Position numbers and translations under genes: made by a program
Shown: positions 6,774-15,428 of the stretch, in pieces
Position numbering within the stretch: position 1 is the stretch's first letter
Layout: every line of letters starts with the position of its first letter
DNA from: SMWD01 sp964629475
GTDB lineage: Bacteria; Pseudomonadota; Gammaproteobacteria; Steroidobacterales; GCA-2729495
Assembly: GCA_964629475.1 (NCBI GenBank)
Contig: CAZVQW010000034.1
Span: 1 to 15,573 of the forward strand
Direction: 5' to 3'
DNA length: 15,573 nt
Notes under the pieces: model-generated
Told to the model about the DNA's origin: nothing
The model's input: the letters and a program-made list of their open reading frames with translations, nothing else
Database searches by the model: none

Positions 6774-8478
6774 GACGTACCTCCGCGATATTGTTTTGAC
6801 GCCAGATTTCGGGCGTCAGGATCGTATCGGCTATATCGAGCAGGTCGCGTTCGTGGGTAACGACGACCAGTATGCGAGTAGTTTTTGCTCGATCGAGCGC
6901 GCTTAGAATGATTCTCTTTGATACCGAATCGATGTTGGCAAACGGTTCGTCGAGGATCAGAACCGGCCGCCTGGAGAGCAGGGCGCGCGCCAGCAACAGG
7001 CGCGCGCGCTGTCCGCCGGATATACGTCCGCCGGCCTCATCGATCGACGTCTCCAGCCCTTGCGGCAGATCGGAAATCAGCTCATCGAGGTGAACGTCCC
7101 GGAGTACCGCGTAGATGTCGGCATCGGTTGCCGACGGTTCCAGCTCGACCAGTATCTCTCGAATCGTGCCCGCGAATAAATGTGCATCCTGCATCAGAAC
7201 CGCGAACTGAGAACGTAACAACGTCGGGTCGAGTGATGCGTAGTCAGTTTTGTTGGCACTGAGGTACCCGTTGCAGGGATCGACGATTCTCAGCATCAGC
7301 CGAAGTATTGTGCTTTTTCCGCTACCGCTCGGGCCGACCAGTGCCGTGCACTCTCCACGACGGAATACATGGTGAAAATTCTCTATGACCGGACCGACCG
7401 CATCGGGATAGCGGTAGCCGACATCGATGCAATAAATAGCGGCAATATCGGCATCCGGCACCGCGTTGCCCGCTTCGGTGATCGAGACTTCCGCATCCAG
7501 AATCGCGGCAAGCCGCTGTGTGCGGACCAGGCCACGGGAAACCGAAGTAGCGATTTCGTTGATTTTCTCTATCGGTTTCAGCAGCTGGGTCATGTACGCG
7601 ATGCAAACGGTCAGCGTACCCAGGGAAAGCTGCTGATTGAGGACCATCAATCCGCCGATGCCGGCGACGAGCGCCACGGCCGAGCCGGCAAAAATCTGCG
7701 CCGCTCGTTCCATGCGCACCGAGACTCGGACTTCGGCGACGCCGGCGTCGAGGCTGGCGGTGGTCAATTGCATGTATCTTTTTCTGGACTGATTTTCCAG
7801 AGCCATCGCCTGTATGTGCTCGATGCCATTGATCATTTCCTGTGCGAGCGCGGCGGCCGATCCCTCCCATTGACGCTTGTCTTTTGCGGCACGAGTGAGT
7901 TTCGGGCCGAACCAGATCACGAGGCTACCGAGCAGAACGGCCATCAGCAGGGCAATACCACCGATCGTTACACTGATATAGAAAGTCACGGCCAGCGTGA
8001 ATATCGCCGTAACGATGTGCTTGAGTGCCACGGGAAGTGTCTTGCAAAACAGGCGGCTGGTCAGTTGCACGTCTCCAACCAGGCGCATTGTCAACTCGCC
8101 GGACCTTTCGCGTTGCCGACTGAAGATACTCAATCTGTAAATGTGCCGAATAAGCCTGTCACGCAGCGTCAGTCCAAAGCGTTCCCGGATACGCGCATGC
8201 AGTACTTTCTCGATGGAAATGAATACGGCCGTAAGAGCCGCCAGAATCGCGATGGCGCCGGCCAGAATCAGTGTCTGCTCCGTGCGGGTGAGAAAACCCA
8301 GCGCGGTCAGGCTGGATGTATCCGTCAGAACGTCGTCGATCAGAAACTTCAGGGGCCACGGCAGCGTGAGCGTTAGCAGGACGGCAATCGCGGATGTCGC
8401 ATAGGCGAGCACCACGCGCGGCATCTGGCTCGTCAGGTGCGGCGCAAATCGGCGGATCGTTGCGGATAGCTCACGCAT
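6754..8478 (-). CDS. MsbA-type ABC exporter (fused permease and ATPase half-transporter)
   Basis: 574 residues from ATG 8478, preferred over the unsupported TTG 8514. Residues about 20-320 form the type-1 exporter membrane domain, with hydrophobic segments near 22-45, 65-88, 150-190 and 258-285, and the PWPLKFLIDDVL motif common after the first helix. The ATPase has Walker A GPSGSGKST (382-390), Q-loop LMQDAHLF (428-435), signature ISGGQ (486-490), Walker B VLILDEP with Glu511, and the H-loop His542 (VVTHE). All catalytic residues are present, so it should be an active homodimer. Such proteins flip lipids, lipid-linked oligosaccharides or peptides outward across the inner membrane. Here it is the only membrane transporter, so it is the best candidate to export the glycan or its lipid carrier form. 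It lies between two APH-fold genes and overlaps both (8 and 20 nt). There is no C-terminal carbohydrate-binding domain of the Wzt type. Confidence 0.9.
   Translation of the reverse strand: MRELSATIRRFAPHLTSQMPRVVLAYATSAIAVLLTLTLPWPLKFLIDDVLTDTSSLTALGFLTRTEQTLILAGAIAILAALTAVFISIEKVLHARIRERFGLTLRDRLIRHIYRLSIFSRQRERSGELTMRLVGDVQLTSRLFCKTLPVALKHIVTAIFTLAVTFYISVTIGGIALLMAVLLGSLVIWFGPKLTRAAKDKRQWEGSAAALAQEMINGIEHIQAMALENQSRKRYMQLTTASLDAGVAEVRVSVRMERAAQIFAGSAVALVAGIGGLMVLNQQLSLGTLTVCIAYMTQLLKPIEKINEIATSVSRGLVRTQRLAAILDAEVSITEAGNAVPDADIAAIYCIDVGYRYPDAVGPVIENFHHVFRRGECTALVGPSGSGKSTILRLMLRIVDPCNGYLSANKTDYASLDPTLLRSQFAVLMQDAHLFAGTIREILVELEPSATDADIYAVLRDVHLDELISDLPQGLETSIDEAGGRISGGQRARLLLARALLSRRPVLILDEPFANIDSVSKRIILSALDRAKTTRILVVVTHERDLLDIADTILTPEIWRQNNIAEVRHVAGRN
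6779..6784 (-). promoter_or_regulatory. Strong Shine-Dalgarno inside the end of the ABC transporter gene
   Basis: On the minus strand GGAGGT lies 5 nt before ATG 6773. It fixes that start and lets the kinase-like gene be translated independently although the two reading frames overlap by 20 nt. It is the best ribosome site seen in the operon. Confidence 0.75.
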
Positions 8479-9748
8479 AGTCGTACTCGCTGAGTTCCAC
8501 GCACCGATTTGCAAGATTGATAAATGAGTCCAGTTCCGCCCCGTCGGTCAATTTACCCCTGGAAATAGCGCGTCGGACGCGCTGCGTCACCATCTTGGTC
8601 GCCAGACGCAAATACGCTCCGGTCAGGCCGACCGGATGGGCGGCAAACCGGTTGTACTCGTCTATGAATGCCGGGAATTCATCGAGTAAATCATCCGTCG
8701 ACTCATTGGCTCGCACGCGCAGCCACAATCTGAATCCAAAATACGTGGCGAGGTCCTGATTCGGGGATCCCCAGCAGGTGCCGTCGAGGTCGATCATCCC
8801 CACCCTTCCGCCGGGGAGCGGCAGCATATTGCCGAGATGGGCGTCGCCGTGAATCAGGACACGGCCCGGGCTTTCTACCCTGGCGCTCCGCGCGCTGATT
8901 TCGGCGCGGATTTTCGCAAGCTCGTGTCGATGCCGCGGAAACAACAGTCCGACCATGTCCTCGGCCTGTCGGAACGCTTGTCCGTCGATATCTTTTTCCC
9001 AGTGCGCACGTCGGGTCTTCAGATCGTGAAAAGCGGCCAGCGCCCGGGCTGCGGTCGCATCATCCAGTTCGGCATCAGGGACGCGCGGCAGCGCGGATTG
9101 CAGGAGCATTTTCTCGGCGGGTACGTAGCTCGCGTTCGTCGGCAAAGTAATCGCGGCCCGGTCATCGGTAACTTGCGATGCGAGATCCGCCATGACGGAC
9201 ACCGTTCTCATGCCGCTGCCGTCATAGTAAATTTTCAGGAATTCGGTAACCGATCCACTGTCGATTTTGGTGCCTTCGATACGAGCCGTGTAGGTATGCT
9301 CCGGCACGAAATGCACGAGTTCGAATTTCTCCAGAGTGATGCCGCGGTGCTGTTCGATAATTTCCGACAGCCGATCATGATTAGCGACGATACCTAAATC
9401 CAGTTTTCGTTCTGCGGGGAAAACCCATGCGACAGCATGCAAGTCTTCAAGTAGAAATGAATTGGATGGATGATAGGACTGAGCCTTCCTGAAGCGACCG
9501 TATGCAATCCCCGGACGAAACATACGCAATGCAATCGGCTTCTTGCCCTCGGCCGAAGCAAGGCTCAGGATGAGTTTCTCTCCCGGTTTGTAACGAAGGT
9601 TCGTAATTTCATAGTGATCGGGATCGGTATCGAACAGATCGGCGGGAATTGCATGCCGCAATTCGTCCCGAATTCGTTCGACCGTGAGATCGGCCGCGAG
9701 CGGCAGATTCTGATCTCGGGCAAAGATGCTGAAGTCAGTGGTGCGCAC
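8471..9748 (-). CDS. APH-fold phosphotransferase with intact catalytic motifs
   Basis: 425 residues from GTG 9748. That start is chosen because it sits 7 nt after GGGGGA and overlaps the lyase gene by only 14 nt; ATG 9880 would force a 146-nt overlap with a conserved lyase tail. The catalytic loop is complete: LIHGDAHLGNML (298-309) with Asp302 and Asn307, followed by GMIDLDGTCWGSPNQDLATYF (318-338) with the metal Asp320. The N-terminal region contains NLRYKPGEKLILSLA (49-63), matching the RYRPGKR motif of the second APH-like protein, and a later strand pair (TEFLKIYYDG) that may be a second N-lobe element. The expected reaction is ATP-dependent phosphorylation of a hydroxyl on a small molecule, possibly a sugar, amino alcohol or lipid carrier head; the substrate is unknown. 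It is the only one of the three APH-like domains in the operon that keeps all key residues. Confidence 0.82.
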   Translation of the reverse strand: MRTTDFSIFARDQNLPLAADLTVERIRDELRHAIPADLFDTDPDHYEITNLRYKPGEKLILSLASAEGKKPIALRMFRPGIAYGRFRKAQSYHPSNSFLLEDLHAVAWVFPAERKLDLGIVANHDRLSEIIEQHRGITLEKFELVHFVPEHTYTARIEGTKIDSGSVTEFLKIYYDGSGMRTVSVMADLASQVTDDRAAITLPTNASYVPAEKMLLQSALPRVPDAELDDATAARALAAFHDLKTRRAHWEKDIDGQAFRQAEDMVGLLFPRHRHELAKIRAEISARSARVESPGRVLIHGDAHLGNMLPLPGGRVGMIDLDGTCWGSPNQDLATYFGFRLWLRVRANESTDDLLDEFPAFIDEYNRFAAHPVGLTGAYLRLATKMVTQRVRRAISRGKLTDGAELDSFINLANRCVELSEYDYA

Positions 9749-11600
9749 GTTCCGATCCCCCGCAAAACCAAGTGTTCTTCCAGCGTGGCAGTAACATGGA
9801 TAGAGTTCTTTCTTCGGTACACCATTCCCACGCGTCGGTGTGCACTCCGGACAAAAAGGAAACTGTCGCGGAACGATCATTCCGGTCTACCGTGATCGCC
9901 GTCGGTTCATCGCTGACCGGCCGGATGATCGTCATAAAATCGTAACTGACACAGTGCTTTCGAATTCGCACGAGCGGCGCCTGTTTCTTGATGCCGTAAT
10001 CGACGGATACGAAGCTGTCGTCGACGAATACCTGCTCAACCGGTGCCAGGCAAATCATTTGCAGCCCGGGACTCAAGACTTCGGTGACACCGTCATGGTC
10101 GATTATTTTTACGGCGTTTTCGGCGTCCGGCGTGAGCTGAAAACGAAGGTCGTAACAGTGACTTTCGATGGCGGTGAGTGAATCGACGATGACCCAATAC
10201 TGGCTGCGTGGAAACCAGATGCGACGATCGTGCACCGCATCGTAGTTCGGGCTGTCGACTCGCCCGTGGAGATACGGGATATGCCTGGCGGTATCGACTT
10301 CGATCAGACGAGTCACGGGATGCGGTTCGTGAATTTTCTTTCTCGATCCGTTCTGCAGGTAGATTGCCTGATCCATTCCATCGACCGTCACGGTGTTGTG
10401 CGCCGCGGTCCGCCGAAAACGCGCCCGCCAATTCGGCTCTTGCTCGTCGTATGAATACCTTCCCGGATCGACGATGAGCGGCCGTCCGCAGCCACTGATC
10501 TCGACACTCAGCGCATCGAGATGGCCGTGATTTCCGGCGCCGATCGGGCCGCAGTCGAACACGAGGTGACGTGCATCGTGAAAGAATCTGCCGGCTTCCC
10601 AGGCGGAACGCAGCATCGCGTAGCCGCTCGCGGTAAATATTCGGCTGGTTTCGCGCGGCGGCTCGCCCTCGCAGCCTCGCGATGCGGCGAACGCGAAATC
10701 CGGCCGGTCGAACATATCGGCGCCCCAACCCAGCAGGTACAAATAGGACCGTGAATCCGAATCGGAAAGCGCCGGTATGAGGCCATCCGGTCGATGGACC
10801 CAAAGGGAGAACTCCAGGGCACGGCAGAGTGCCGTGCCGACTTCGGGCGGCAGGCTAACGCGATTGATCTTCGCCAACTGATAAAACAGCAGGTAACTGC
10901 GCAACACGATGTGGTGGTAATCGCTCGCCAGCTCACAATGAACGCCGTCAGGAAGCAGGTCGCTGCCGATGTTATCGACCATTTCCGCAACCGCATGTTC
11001 GAGCCAGCGGCCGAATTCGTCCAGATCCGGAAAGGCGATCGCGGCCAGAAATACGGCATACAGCTCCAGCGTCCGATGGTTTCGTGCCGGCGCCATGTGT
11101 TCCCGGATGTACTCGACCTGTTCGACAATCGACGTCATGAACGCCTGCTCGAACCGATCATCGAACGGCGAGCTGCCGTCTTGCTGAAACAGATACCACG
11201 CGTAAATCCAGTTCTGGACACGGCGGCCCGTGACGTCCGTGGCGATGTAGCCGGGTTCGACCTGATCGATCCAGCTCTTCGCCATGTTCATGAAACAGTC
11301 CGTGTAGCGAGTATCGTGCGATCGCTGGTATTCACGGGCCAAACCGGCGGCGAAGTAGAACTTGTGCAACAGAATATGCCATTCGATGTCTTGCGCCGGA
11401 TTGGTCAGCCAATCGATGCACCGACCCAGCTGATGAGTTTCGCCGTTGAAACTGAAGCGGTGCTCGAGCACGCCATCGAGAAATTCCGGCGAGCAGTACT
11501 CTTCCTCGAATTGCGGGTAAATCCGTGTGCTGCCGGCAACGCCGGCGGTGGCTTGCAGACTCGGTAACCCGACCGGACTGTGTGACGGCTCAATATGCAT
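9735..11600 (-). CDS. Heparinase II/III-family polysaccharide lyase, no signal peptide
   Basis: 621 residues. The N-terminal part (about 60-270) is an alpha/alpha toroid with YFAAGLAREYQ, APARNHRTLELYAVFLA (171-187) containing the Asn-His pair (174-175), and DGVHCELASDYHHIVLRSY (218-236) with Tyr228. The C-terminal beta-sandwich begins near 320 and has GAGNHGHLDALS (354-365), the family's metal/substrate His region, VDPGRYSYD (377-385) and AAHNTVTVDG (399-408). This is the layout of PL12/15/17/21-type lyases, which cleave uronic-acid-containing chains by beta-elimination. The protein starts MHIEPSHSPVG with no signal peptide, which is unusual for a degrading lyase. In a biosynthetic operon it could trim the chain, release it from a carrier, or be a non-lytic relative. 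It overlaps the upstream GT4 gene by 11 nt. Codon use looks like its neighbours. Confidence 0.85.
   Translation of the reverse strand: MHIEPSHSPVGLPSLQATAGVAGSTRIYPQFEEEYCSPEFLDGVLEHRFSFNGETHQLGRCIDWLTNPAQDIEWHILLHKFYFAAGLAREYQRSHDTRYTDCFMNMAKSWIDQVEPGYIATDVTGRRVQNWIYAWYLFQQDGSSPFDDRFEQAFMTSIVEQVEYIREHMAPARNHRTLELYAVFLAAIAFPDLDEFGRWLEHAVAEMVDNIGSDLLPDGVHCELASDYHHIVLRSYLLFYQLAKINRVSLPPEVGTALCRALEFSLWVHRPDGLIPALSDSDSRSYLYLLGWGADMFDRPDFAFAASRGCEGEPPRETSRIFTASGYAMLRSAWEAGRFFHDARHLVFDCGPIGAGNHGHLDALSVEISGCGRPLIVDPGRYSYDEQEPNWRARFRRTAAHNTVTVDGMDQAIYLQNGSRKKIHEPHPVTRLIEVDTARHIPYLHGRVDSPNYDAVHDRRIWFPRSQYWVIVDSLTAIESHCYDLRFQLTPDAENAVKIIDHDGVTEVLSPGLQMICLAPVEQVFVDDSFVSVDYGIKKQAPLVRIRKHCVSYDFMTIIRPVSDEPTAITVDRNDRSATVSFLSGVHTDAWEWCTEERTLSMLLPRWKNTWFCGGSERAHH
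9756..9761 (-). promoter_or_regulatory. Ribosome binding site selecting GTG 9748
   Basis: GGGGGA on the minus strand, 7 nt before GTG 9748. No ATG lies in this frame between 9880 and the conserved start of the domain, so this site makes the GTG the most economical start. Confidence 0.5.
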
Positions 11601-12882
11601 TGCCGAGTTCCGTTTCGAAAAGGTGCTTCAGCGTGACGTGTGTCTGTTCCGCGTCGAAAACCTGTTCCACGCGCGTGCGTGCTGACGCGGCGAGATTTCG
11701 ACGCAGTTCATCGTTCGCCAGGATTCCCTGAATTTCATCGGCCAGCGTTTCGCTGTCGCGCGGTGGAACGATGATGCCGTTAACGCCGTGGTCTACGAGT
11801 TCCGGTATGCCGGAAACGCCGGTGACGATGACCGGCAGGCCGGAAGCCATCGCTTCGGCCATGACATTCGGTATTCCGTCGCGATCGCCGTCGTCCAGCA
11901 CGATGCACGGCAGCACGAACGCCATGGCCGATTGGTAGAAGTCGGTCAGCGCCGACTGCGGGACGGGCGGAAGTATTCGAATCCTGTCGCCGAGATCGTA
12001 GTTATCGATAGCGGCCACGATGGCATCGGTCTGATCGCCGCGTTCGCCGATGATATCCAGTTCGAAGTCGATGCCGCGGTCGCGCAGGATTCGACAGGCT
12101 TCGACCAGGTAGCTGAAACCCTTCTTTTCCACGTGACGACCAACCGTGAGTAATTTCGGCACCCGCCCATTGGTCTGCCCGTCATGGGGCTGGAACATGC
12201 GGGTATTGAGCCCGTGATAGATGCAGCGAACCTTTTCCGGCTCCGACGTACGATTGCGCAGAAATTCGACGTTGTTCCGGGTACAGGTGACGGCGAAACG
12301 GGATGCCGTGAGCTTGCGTTCGAGAAGATCGCCGGGATTCAGGCCGTCCCGGTAGATATCCTTGGCGTGTGCGGTAAAGCTGAACGGAATATCCGTCAGT
12401 AAACTGGTCATCCAGGCAACGTTCGTTGCGTCGTGGCAAAAGTGTGCGTGTATGTGCCTGAAATGACCCGCGCGCAGTATGTTCTCGGCGATGTGGCTGG
12501 CGAACAGGAATTCCTTGATGAAAGTCTTTTTAACGGCCGGCAGGGGCCGTGTCCGGTACTTGGCGGCACACCTGATCGTGAATGCGAGTGTCTGGAAATA
12601 ACGGCCGGGGCATGTGCGCAAGAGATATGCCTGGCACGCGATGAACTGGCCGGCATTGGCGGCAAGCCACTTGACCAGTGTCGTGGCCGATAACGACGTG
12701 ACCTGGGGGAGGTAGTGCACGTCGGGAAGTCCGTCGGCGTCGGCCAGGTCATCGCCCTGCTTGATCGAGAACAACCGCAGTCGCATTCCCATGCGCGACA
12801 GCAATCGCACTTCATTGGCAATAAATGTCTCGGAGAGCCGTGGAAACCCCTTGAGAACATATGCAATCGTTGCGTCAGTCAT
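11590..12882 (-). CDS. GT4 glycosyltransferase (WcaL-like), second of a tandem pair
   Basis: 430 residues, GT-B fold. The N-terminal domain opens IAYVLKGFPRLSETFIANEV (6-25), typical of the WcaL/colanic-acid type, and has HIHAHFCHDATN and SFTAHAKDIY. The C-terminal donor domain has LTVGRHVEKKGFSYL, LDIIGERGD and RDGIPNVMAEAMASGLPVIVT, where the E-x7-E motif of retaining GT4 enzymes reads D-x7-E, followed by SGIPELVDHGVNGIIVPP. It should transfer a nucleotide-activated sugar in the cytoplasm. ATG 12882 overlaps the stop of the preceding GT4 gene as ATGA, so the two are coupled. The sequences are clearly paralogous: both carry the AHAKDIY, CTR-N, YHG and DGDRDGIPN blocks. Donor and acceptor are unknown. 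Confidence 0.88.
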   Translation of the reverse strand: MTDATIAYVLKGFPRLSETFIANEVRLLSRMGMRLRLFSIKQGDDLADADGLPDVHYLPQVTSLSATTLVKWLAANAGQFIACQAYLLRTCPGRYFQTLAFTIRCAAKYRTRPLPAVKKTFIKEFLFASHIAENILRAGHFRHIHAHFCHDATNVAWMTSLLTDIPFSFTAHAKDIYRDGLNPGDLLERKLTASRFAVTCTRNNVEFLRNRTSEPEKVRCIYHGLNTRMFQPHDGQTNGRVPKLLTVGRHVEKKGFSYLVEACRILRDRGIDFELDIIGERGDQTDAIVAAIDNYDLGDRIRILPPVPQSALTDFYQSAMAFVLPCIVLDDGDRDGIPNVMAEAMASGLPVIVTGVSGIPELVDHGVNGIIVPPRDSETLADEIQGILANDELRRNLAASARTRVEQVFDAEQTHVTLKHLFETELGNAY

Positions 12883-14099
12883 CTCGCTGCCGATAAAGTC
12901 AGATGTGAATTGCGGTCACTCGGCCGGAGTAGTCGGACGAGTTTCGATATATTTCTTTCCCACGAGAATTGCTCCAGCACGGTCCGGCGACCGGCTTCAC
13001 CCAGTCTTTCCCCGAGCTGACCATCGCCGAGTAACCGCACGACGGCGTTCGTCAGCGCCGGTGCATTTTCCGGTTCGACAAGCAGGCCGTTCGTTCCGTC
13101 GACAATGACTTCGGGGATTCCGGAGACGGACGTACTGATAATCGGCAGTCTCGATGCCATGGCTTCGAGCATCGCATTCGGTATCCCGTCGCGGTCGCCG
13201 TCGGCCGTCAGTCGGCACGGCAGAATGAAGATCGATGCGTCGCGATAAATTGCCTGCAACTCGGCATGATCGACCGGCGGCCGCAGCGTTACCCGATCCC
13301 ACAGACCGTGGTGAACGATCAGCGACTGCAGTCGAGTTTCCTGGTCGCCGTAACCGATTATTTCACAGCGAAAATTGACGTCACGGGCCGCGAGACCGGC
13401 GCAGGCGTCGATGAGAAGATCGAATCCCTTTTTCTCTTTGAACCGTCCGACGGCAAGCAACATCGGCGGAACGTGCGGCGCGACGGTCGCGTCCGGACAA
13501 AATTGTTCGGTATCGATTCCGTGGTACACGAGATGCACACGATCCTGGTGGCCGGCCGCCAGGCTGCGCAGATGTTCGAAATTATGCCGGGTGCAGGTCG
13601 CGATGAATTGGGCACGCGAAACCCGCTCGGCGATTTCGGCCGGTGGCGTCAGGTAGATATCCTTTGCGTGCGCGGAAATACTGAACGTCAACCGGCCGAT
13701 TGCGGCGGCCGCGTCCGCCAGCGCCGCGGGCTCGGAGACGTAGTGTGCGTGAATATGTCTGATGCCGAGACGTCGGCAGGCCGACAGCAATGCCCCGAGC
13801 CTGATCAGCTGGCGTCGATCGAGCTTTGCCAGGCGGTATAGCGGTTTGCACCCGCTCGGATTGCGCAACAGCGAAAACACGAGGGCAGCGTATGCCGCAA
13901 TGACCGATACGCGATTCAGGTACGTGACACGATCGAGAAAGCGATTCGCCGCGGGTTGCTGCAGGTCGTCGCTCGGCTCGTACATGCTGAGAATTTCGGC
14001 ATGCTCACCCGCGTTCGCCAGGTTTTCGATTTCGCCCAGTATGAACGTTTCCGATAATTTTGGAAATCGCTTGACGAGAATTCCGATTGAACCGTTCAT
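12879..14099 (-). CDS. GT4 glycosyltransferase (WcaL-like), first of a tandem pair
   Basis: 406 residues. It opens IGILVKRFPKLSETFILGEI (5-24), then HIHAHYVSEPAALADA, SISAHAKDIYLTP and VYHGIDTEQF, and in the donor domain LAVGRFKEKKGFDLL, IIGYGDQE, GDRDGIPNAMLEAMASRLP and SGIPEVIVDGTNGLLVEP. The E-x7-E position again reads D-x7-E. It lacks a signal peptide or membrane helix and is probably a peripheral inner-membrane enzyme. It begins 5 nt after the stop of the upstream MurG-like gene and has no clear ribosome site, so coupling is likely. It is close enough to the next gene to suggest a tandem duplication followed by specialisation for consecutive sugars of the repeat unit. Confidence 0.88.
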   Translation of the reverse strand: MNGSIGILVKRFPKLSETFILGEIENLANAGEHAEILSMYEPSDDLQQPAANRFLDRVTYLNRVSVIAAYAALVFSLLRNPSGCKPLYRLAKLDRRQLIRLGALLSACRRLGIRHIHAHYVSEPAALADAAAAIGRLTFSISAHAKDIYLTPPAEIAERVSRAQFIATCTRHNFEHLRSLAAGHQDRVHLVYHGIDTEQFCPDATVAPHVPPMLLAVGRFKEKKGFDLLIDACAGLAARDVNFRCEIIGYGDQETRLQSLIVHHGLWDRVTLRPPVDHAELQAIYRDASIFILPCRLTADGDRDGIPNAMLEAMASRLPIISTSVSGIPEVIVDGTNGLLVEPENAPALTNAVVRLLGDGQLGERLGEAGRRTVLEQFSWERNISKLVRLLRPSDRNSHLTLSAAR

Positions 14100-14104
14100 G
14101 ACGG

Positions 14105-15394
14105 CTACTGGACGTGGCGAATGGACGGCAGATCGACGTAACTGTCATCGCCCGTCAGTGTGGAGTCGACTCGCATCCTGTCGTAGTCGGAGAAATCAAT
14201 CTGTGTCCAGCCGCGCGCGAATCGTTCCTCGAGTAATTCGCGCACATGATTAACGACAACGCTCGCGCCGGTCAGGTCCTGTCGGATGGTCGAGCGCGGC
14301 CGTTTTGTGCCGGCTTTTTCAATCGCCTTGACGAGCCGCTCCGGATCCAGCAGTCGCGGATGGATCATTTCGATCAGGCCCATGTGGTAGAACTTCTTCG
14401 CCCGCATCCACTGTTCGCTGCACGGCTCGACCCGCGGAATGACGACGGCTGGCGTATCGACGGTCATGAGTTCGGTCACCGTGTTGTAGCCGCCCATCGA
14501 GACGACGACATCGGCCGCCTCCAGGTAGCTGATGAAGTCTCCGGAAAAGTCCATCTGTATCGTATTCGATGTGTTCCGGATCCTCTCCCTGATGGCATCA
14601 CAATCCGCGCGCTCCATCTCGGGACCGGGAAACATGAGACAGGTATAGGTGTCGTTGAGCCGATGGCGTTCGATGGCGTCGAGTGCCGTGTTGAAAATAT
14701 TTTTGCCGTCTTCGCCGCCGCCTGCCGTGACCAGGAGAATTTTCCGGTTTCCCGTGTCGAGGTGTTCGCGTATGTCGGCCGCGGAGCGGCGGGACCTCTG
14801 CTTGGCGATATAGCCGCAGTAGTGACTCTTGATCTGCGACGTCGCCGGAAACTTGTACTCGTTGACCGTATCGAACACCTCGCGGGTGCCGAGAATCAGC
14901 ACACGGTCATAGAGTTCATTGATAATCTGGTGGTAGTTGTTCTTGTGCCAGATCTCGGCGGTCTTTTTCGGATCGTCGAGAATATCGCGCAACAGCAGAA
15001 CCAGCTTGGGCCGATTCGCCCGCCGCCGCAGAACCTCCAGCACGGGTGCGAGCTCGTTCTGAACACCCAGCGGCTTCTTGTCGACCAGCACCATGTCCGG
15101 CTCGAAATTGAGAAACGCGTTGACGATCAGGTCGGCCCTGAGATTGAGTAGCTGCCGGTACGAAACACCGAGCGTCTTGGGCGCATAGGCACCGGTTGCA
15201 TCGCGTGCCAGACATGGCAACTTGATGTAGTCGATGCCCGGTGACAGTCGAAATGCCTGCATCATTGCAGAACCGGAGACGACCAGGATCGACACATCCT
15301 CCATCGACTGCGCGATCTGCTGCACGATCGCGAGCATCCGGCGAATGTTGCCGAGCCCGAACGTATCGTGCGAATAGACGAGAATCTTCTTCAT
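14105..15394 (-). CDS. MurG/COG4671-like GT-B glycosyltransferase (copy 2)
   Basis: 429 residues from ATG 15394, the start giving the normal N-terminus MKKILVYSHDTFGLGN; an upstream extension to 15568 runs through the hairpin and antisense-like sequence of the preceding gene and is rejected. The acceptor loop reads G-L-G-N (13-16), where the paralogue at 4558-5679 has G-V-G-H, so the usual His is Asn. The donor domain has LLVTAGGGEDGKNIF (220-234), VVSMGGYNTVTELM (297-310) and VIPRVEPCSEQWMRAKKF (318-335). A charged C-terminal tail of about 35 residues (395-429) has no counterpart in the paralogue. It should transfer a sugar at the cytoplasmic side of the membrane. It is the first complete gene of the train, with its own ribosome site after the hairpin, and could open a separately controlled transcript segment. 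Confidence 0.83.
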   Translation of the reverse strand: MKKILVYSHDTFGLGNIRRMLAIVQQIAQSMEDVSILVVSGSAMMQAFRLSPGIDYIKLPCLARDATGAYAPKTLGVSYRQLLNLRADLIVNAFLNFEPDMVLVDKKPLGVQNELAPVLEVLRRRANRPKLVLLLRDILDDPKKTAEIWHKNNYHQIINELYDRVLILGTREVFDTVNEYKFPATSQIKSHYCGYIAKQRSRRSAADIREHLDTGNRKILLVTAGGGEDGKNIFNTALDAIERHRLNDTYTCLMFPGPEMERADCDAIRERIRNTSNTIQMDFSGDFISYLEAADVVVSMGGYNTVTELMTVDTPAVVIPRVEPCSEQWMRAKKFYHMGLIEMIHPRLLDPERLVKAIEKAGTKRPRSTIRQDLTGASVVVNHVRELLEERFARGWTQIDFSDYDRMRVDSTLTGDDSYVDLPSIRHVQ

Positions 15395-15402
15395 TTTGCT
15401 TT

Positions 15403-15408
15403 CCCTTC
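15403..15408 (-). promoter_or_regulatory. Shine-Dalgarno of the first glycosyltransferase gene
   Basis: GAAGGG on the minus strand, 8 nt before ATG 15394. It supports that start over the longer open frame and shows that this gene can initiate translation without coupling to the DUF5666-like gene upstream. Confidence 0.65.
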
Positions 15409-15428
15409 TGTAACAACGCAGCCCTAAC

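Noticed and set aside
7369..8376. Long plus-strand open frame (335 codons) opposite the ABC exporter
   Set aside because: It is antisense to conserved exporter sequence, has no ribosome site or recognisable motif, and is the usual shadow frame of GC-rich genes.
9749..9880. 44-codon N-terminal extension of the APH-like gene ending at 8471
   Set aside because: It would need a 146-nt overlap with the lyase tail, the peptide has no family likeness, and GTG 9748 has a usable ribosome site.
10794..11567. Plus-strand open frame of 257 codons opposite the lyase gene
   Set aside because: Antisense shadow; no start signal and no family features.
14246..15151. Plus-strand open frame of 301 codons opposite the first glycosyltransferase
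   Set aside because: Antisense shadow of a gene with clear family motifs; composition is low in information and no domain is recognisable.
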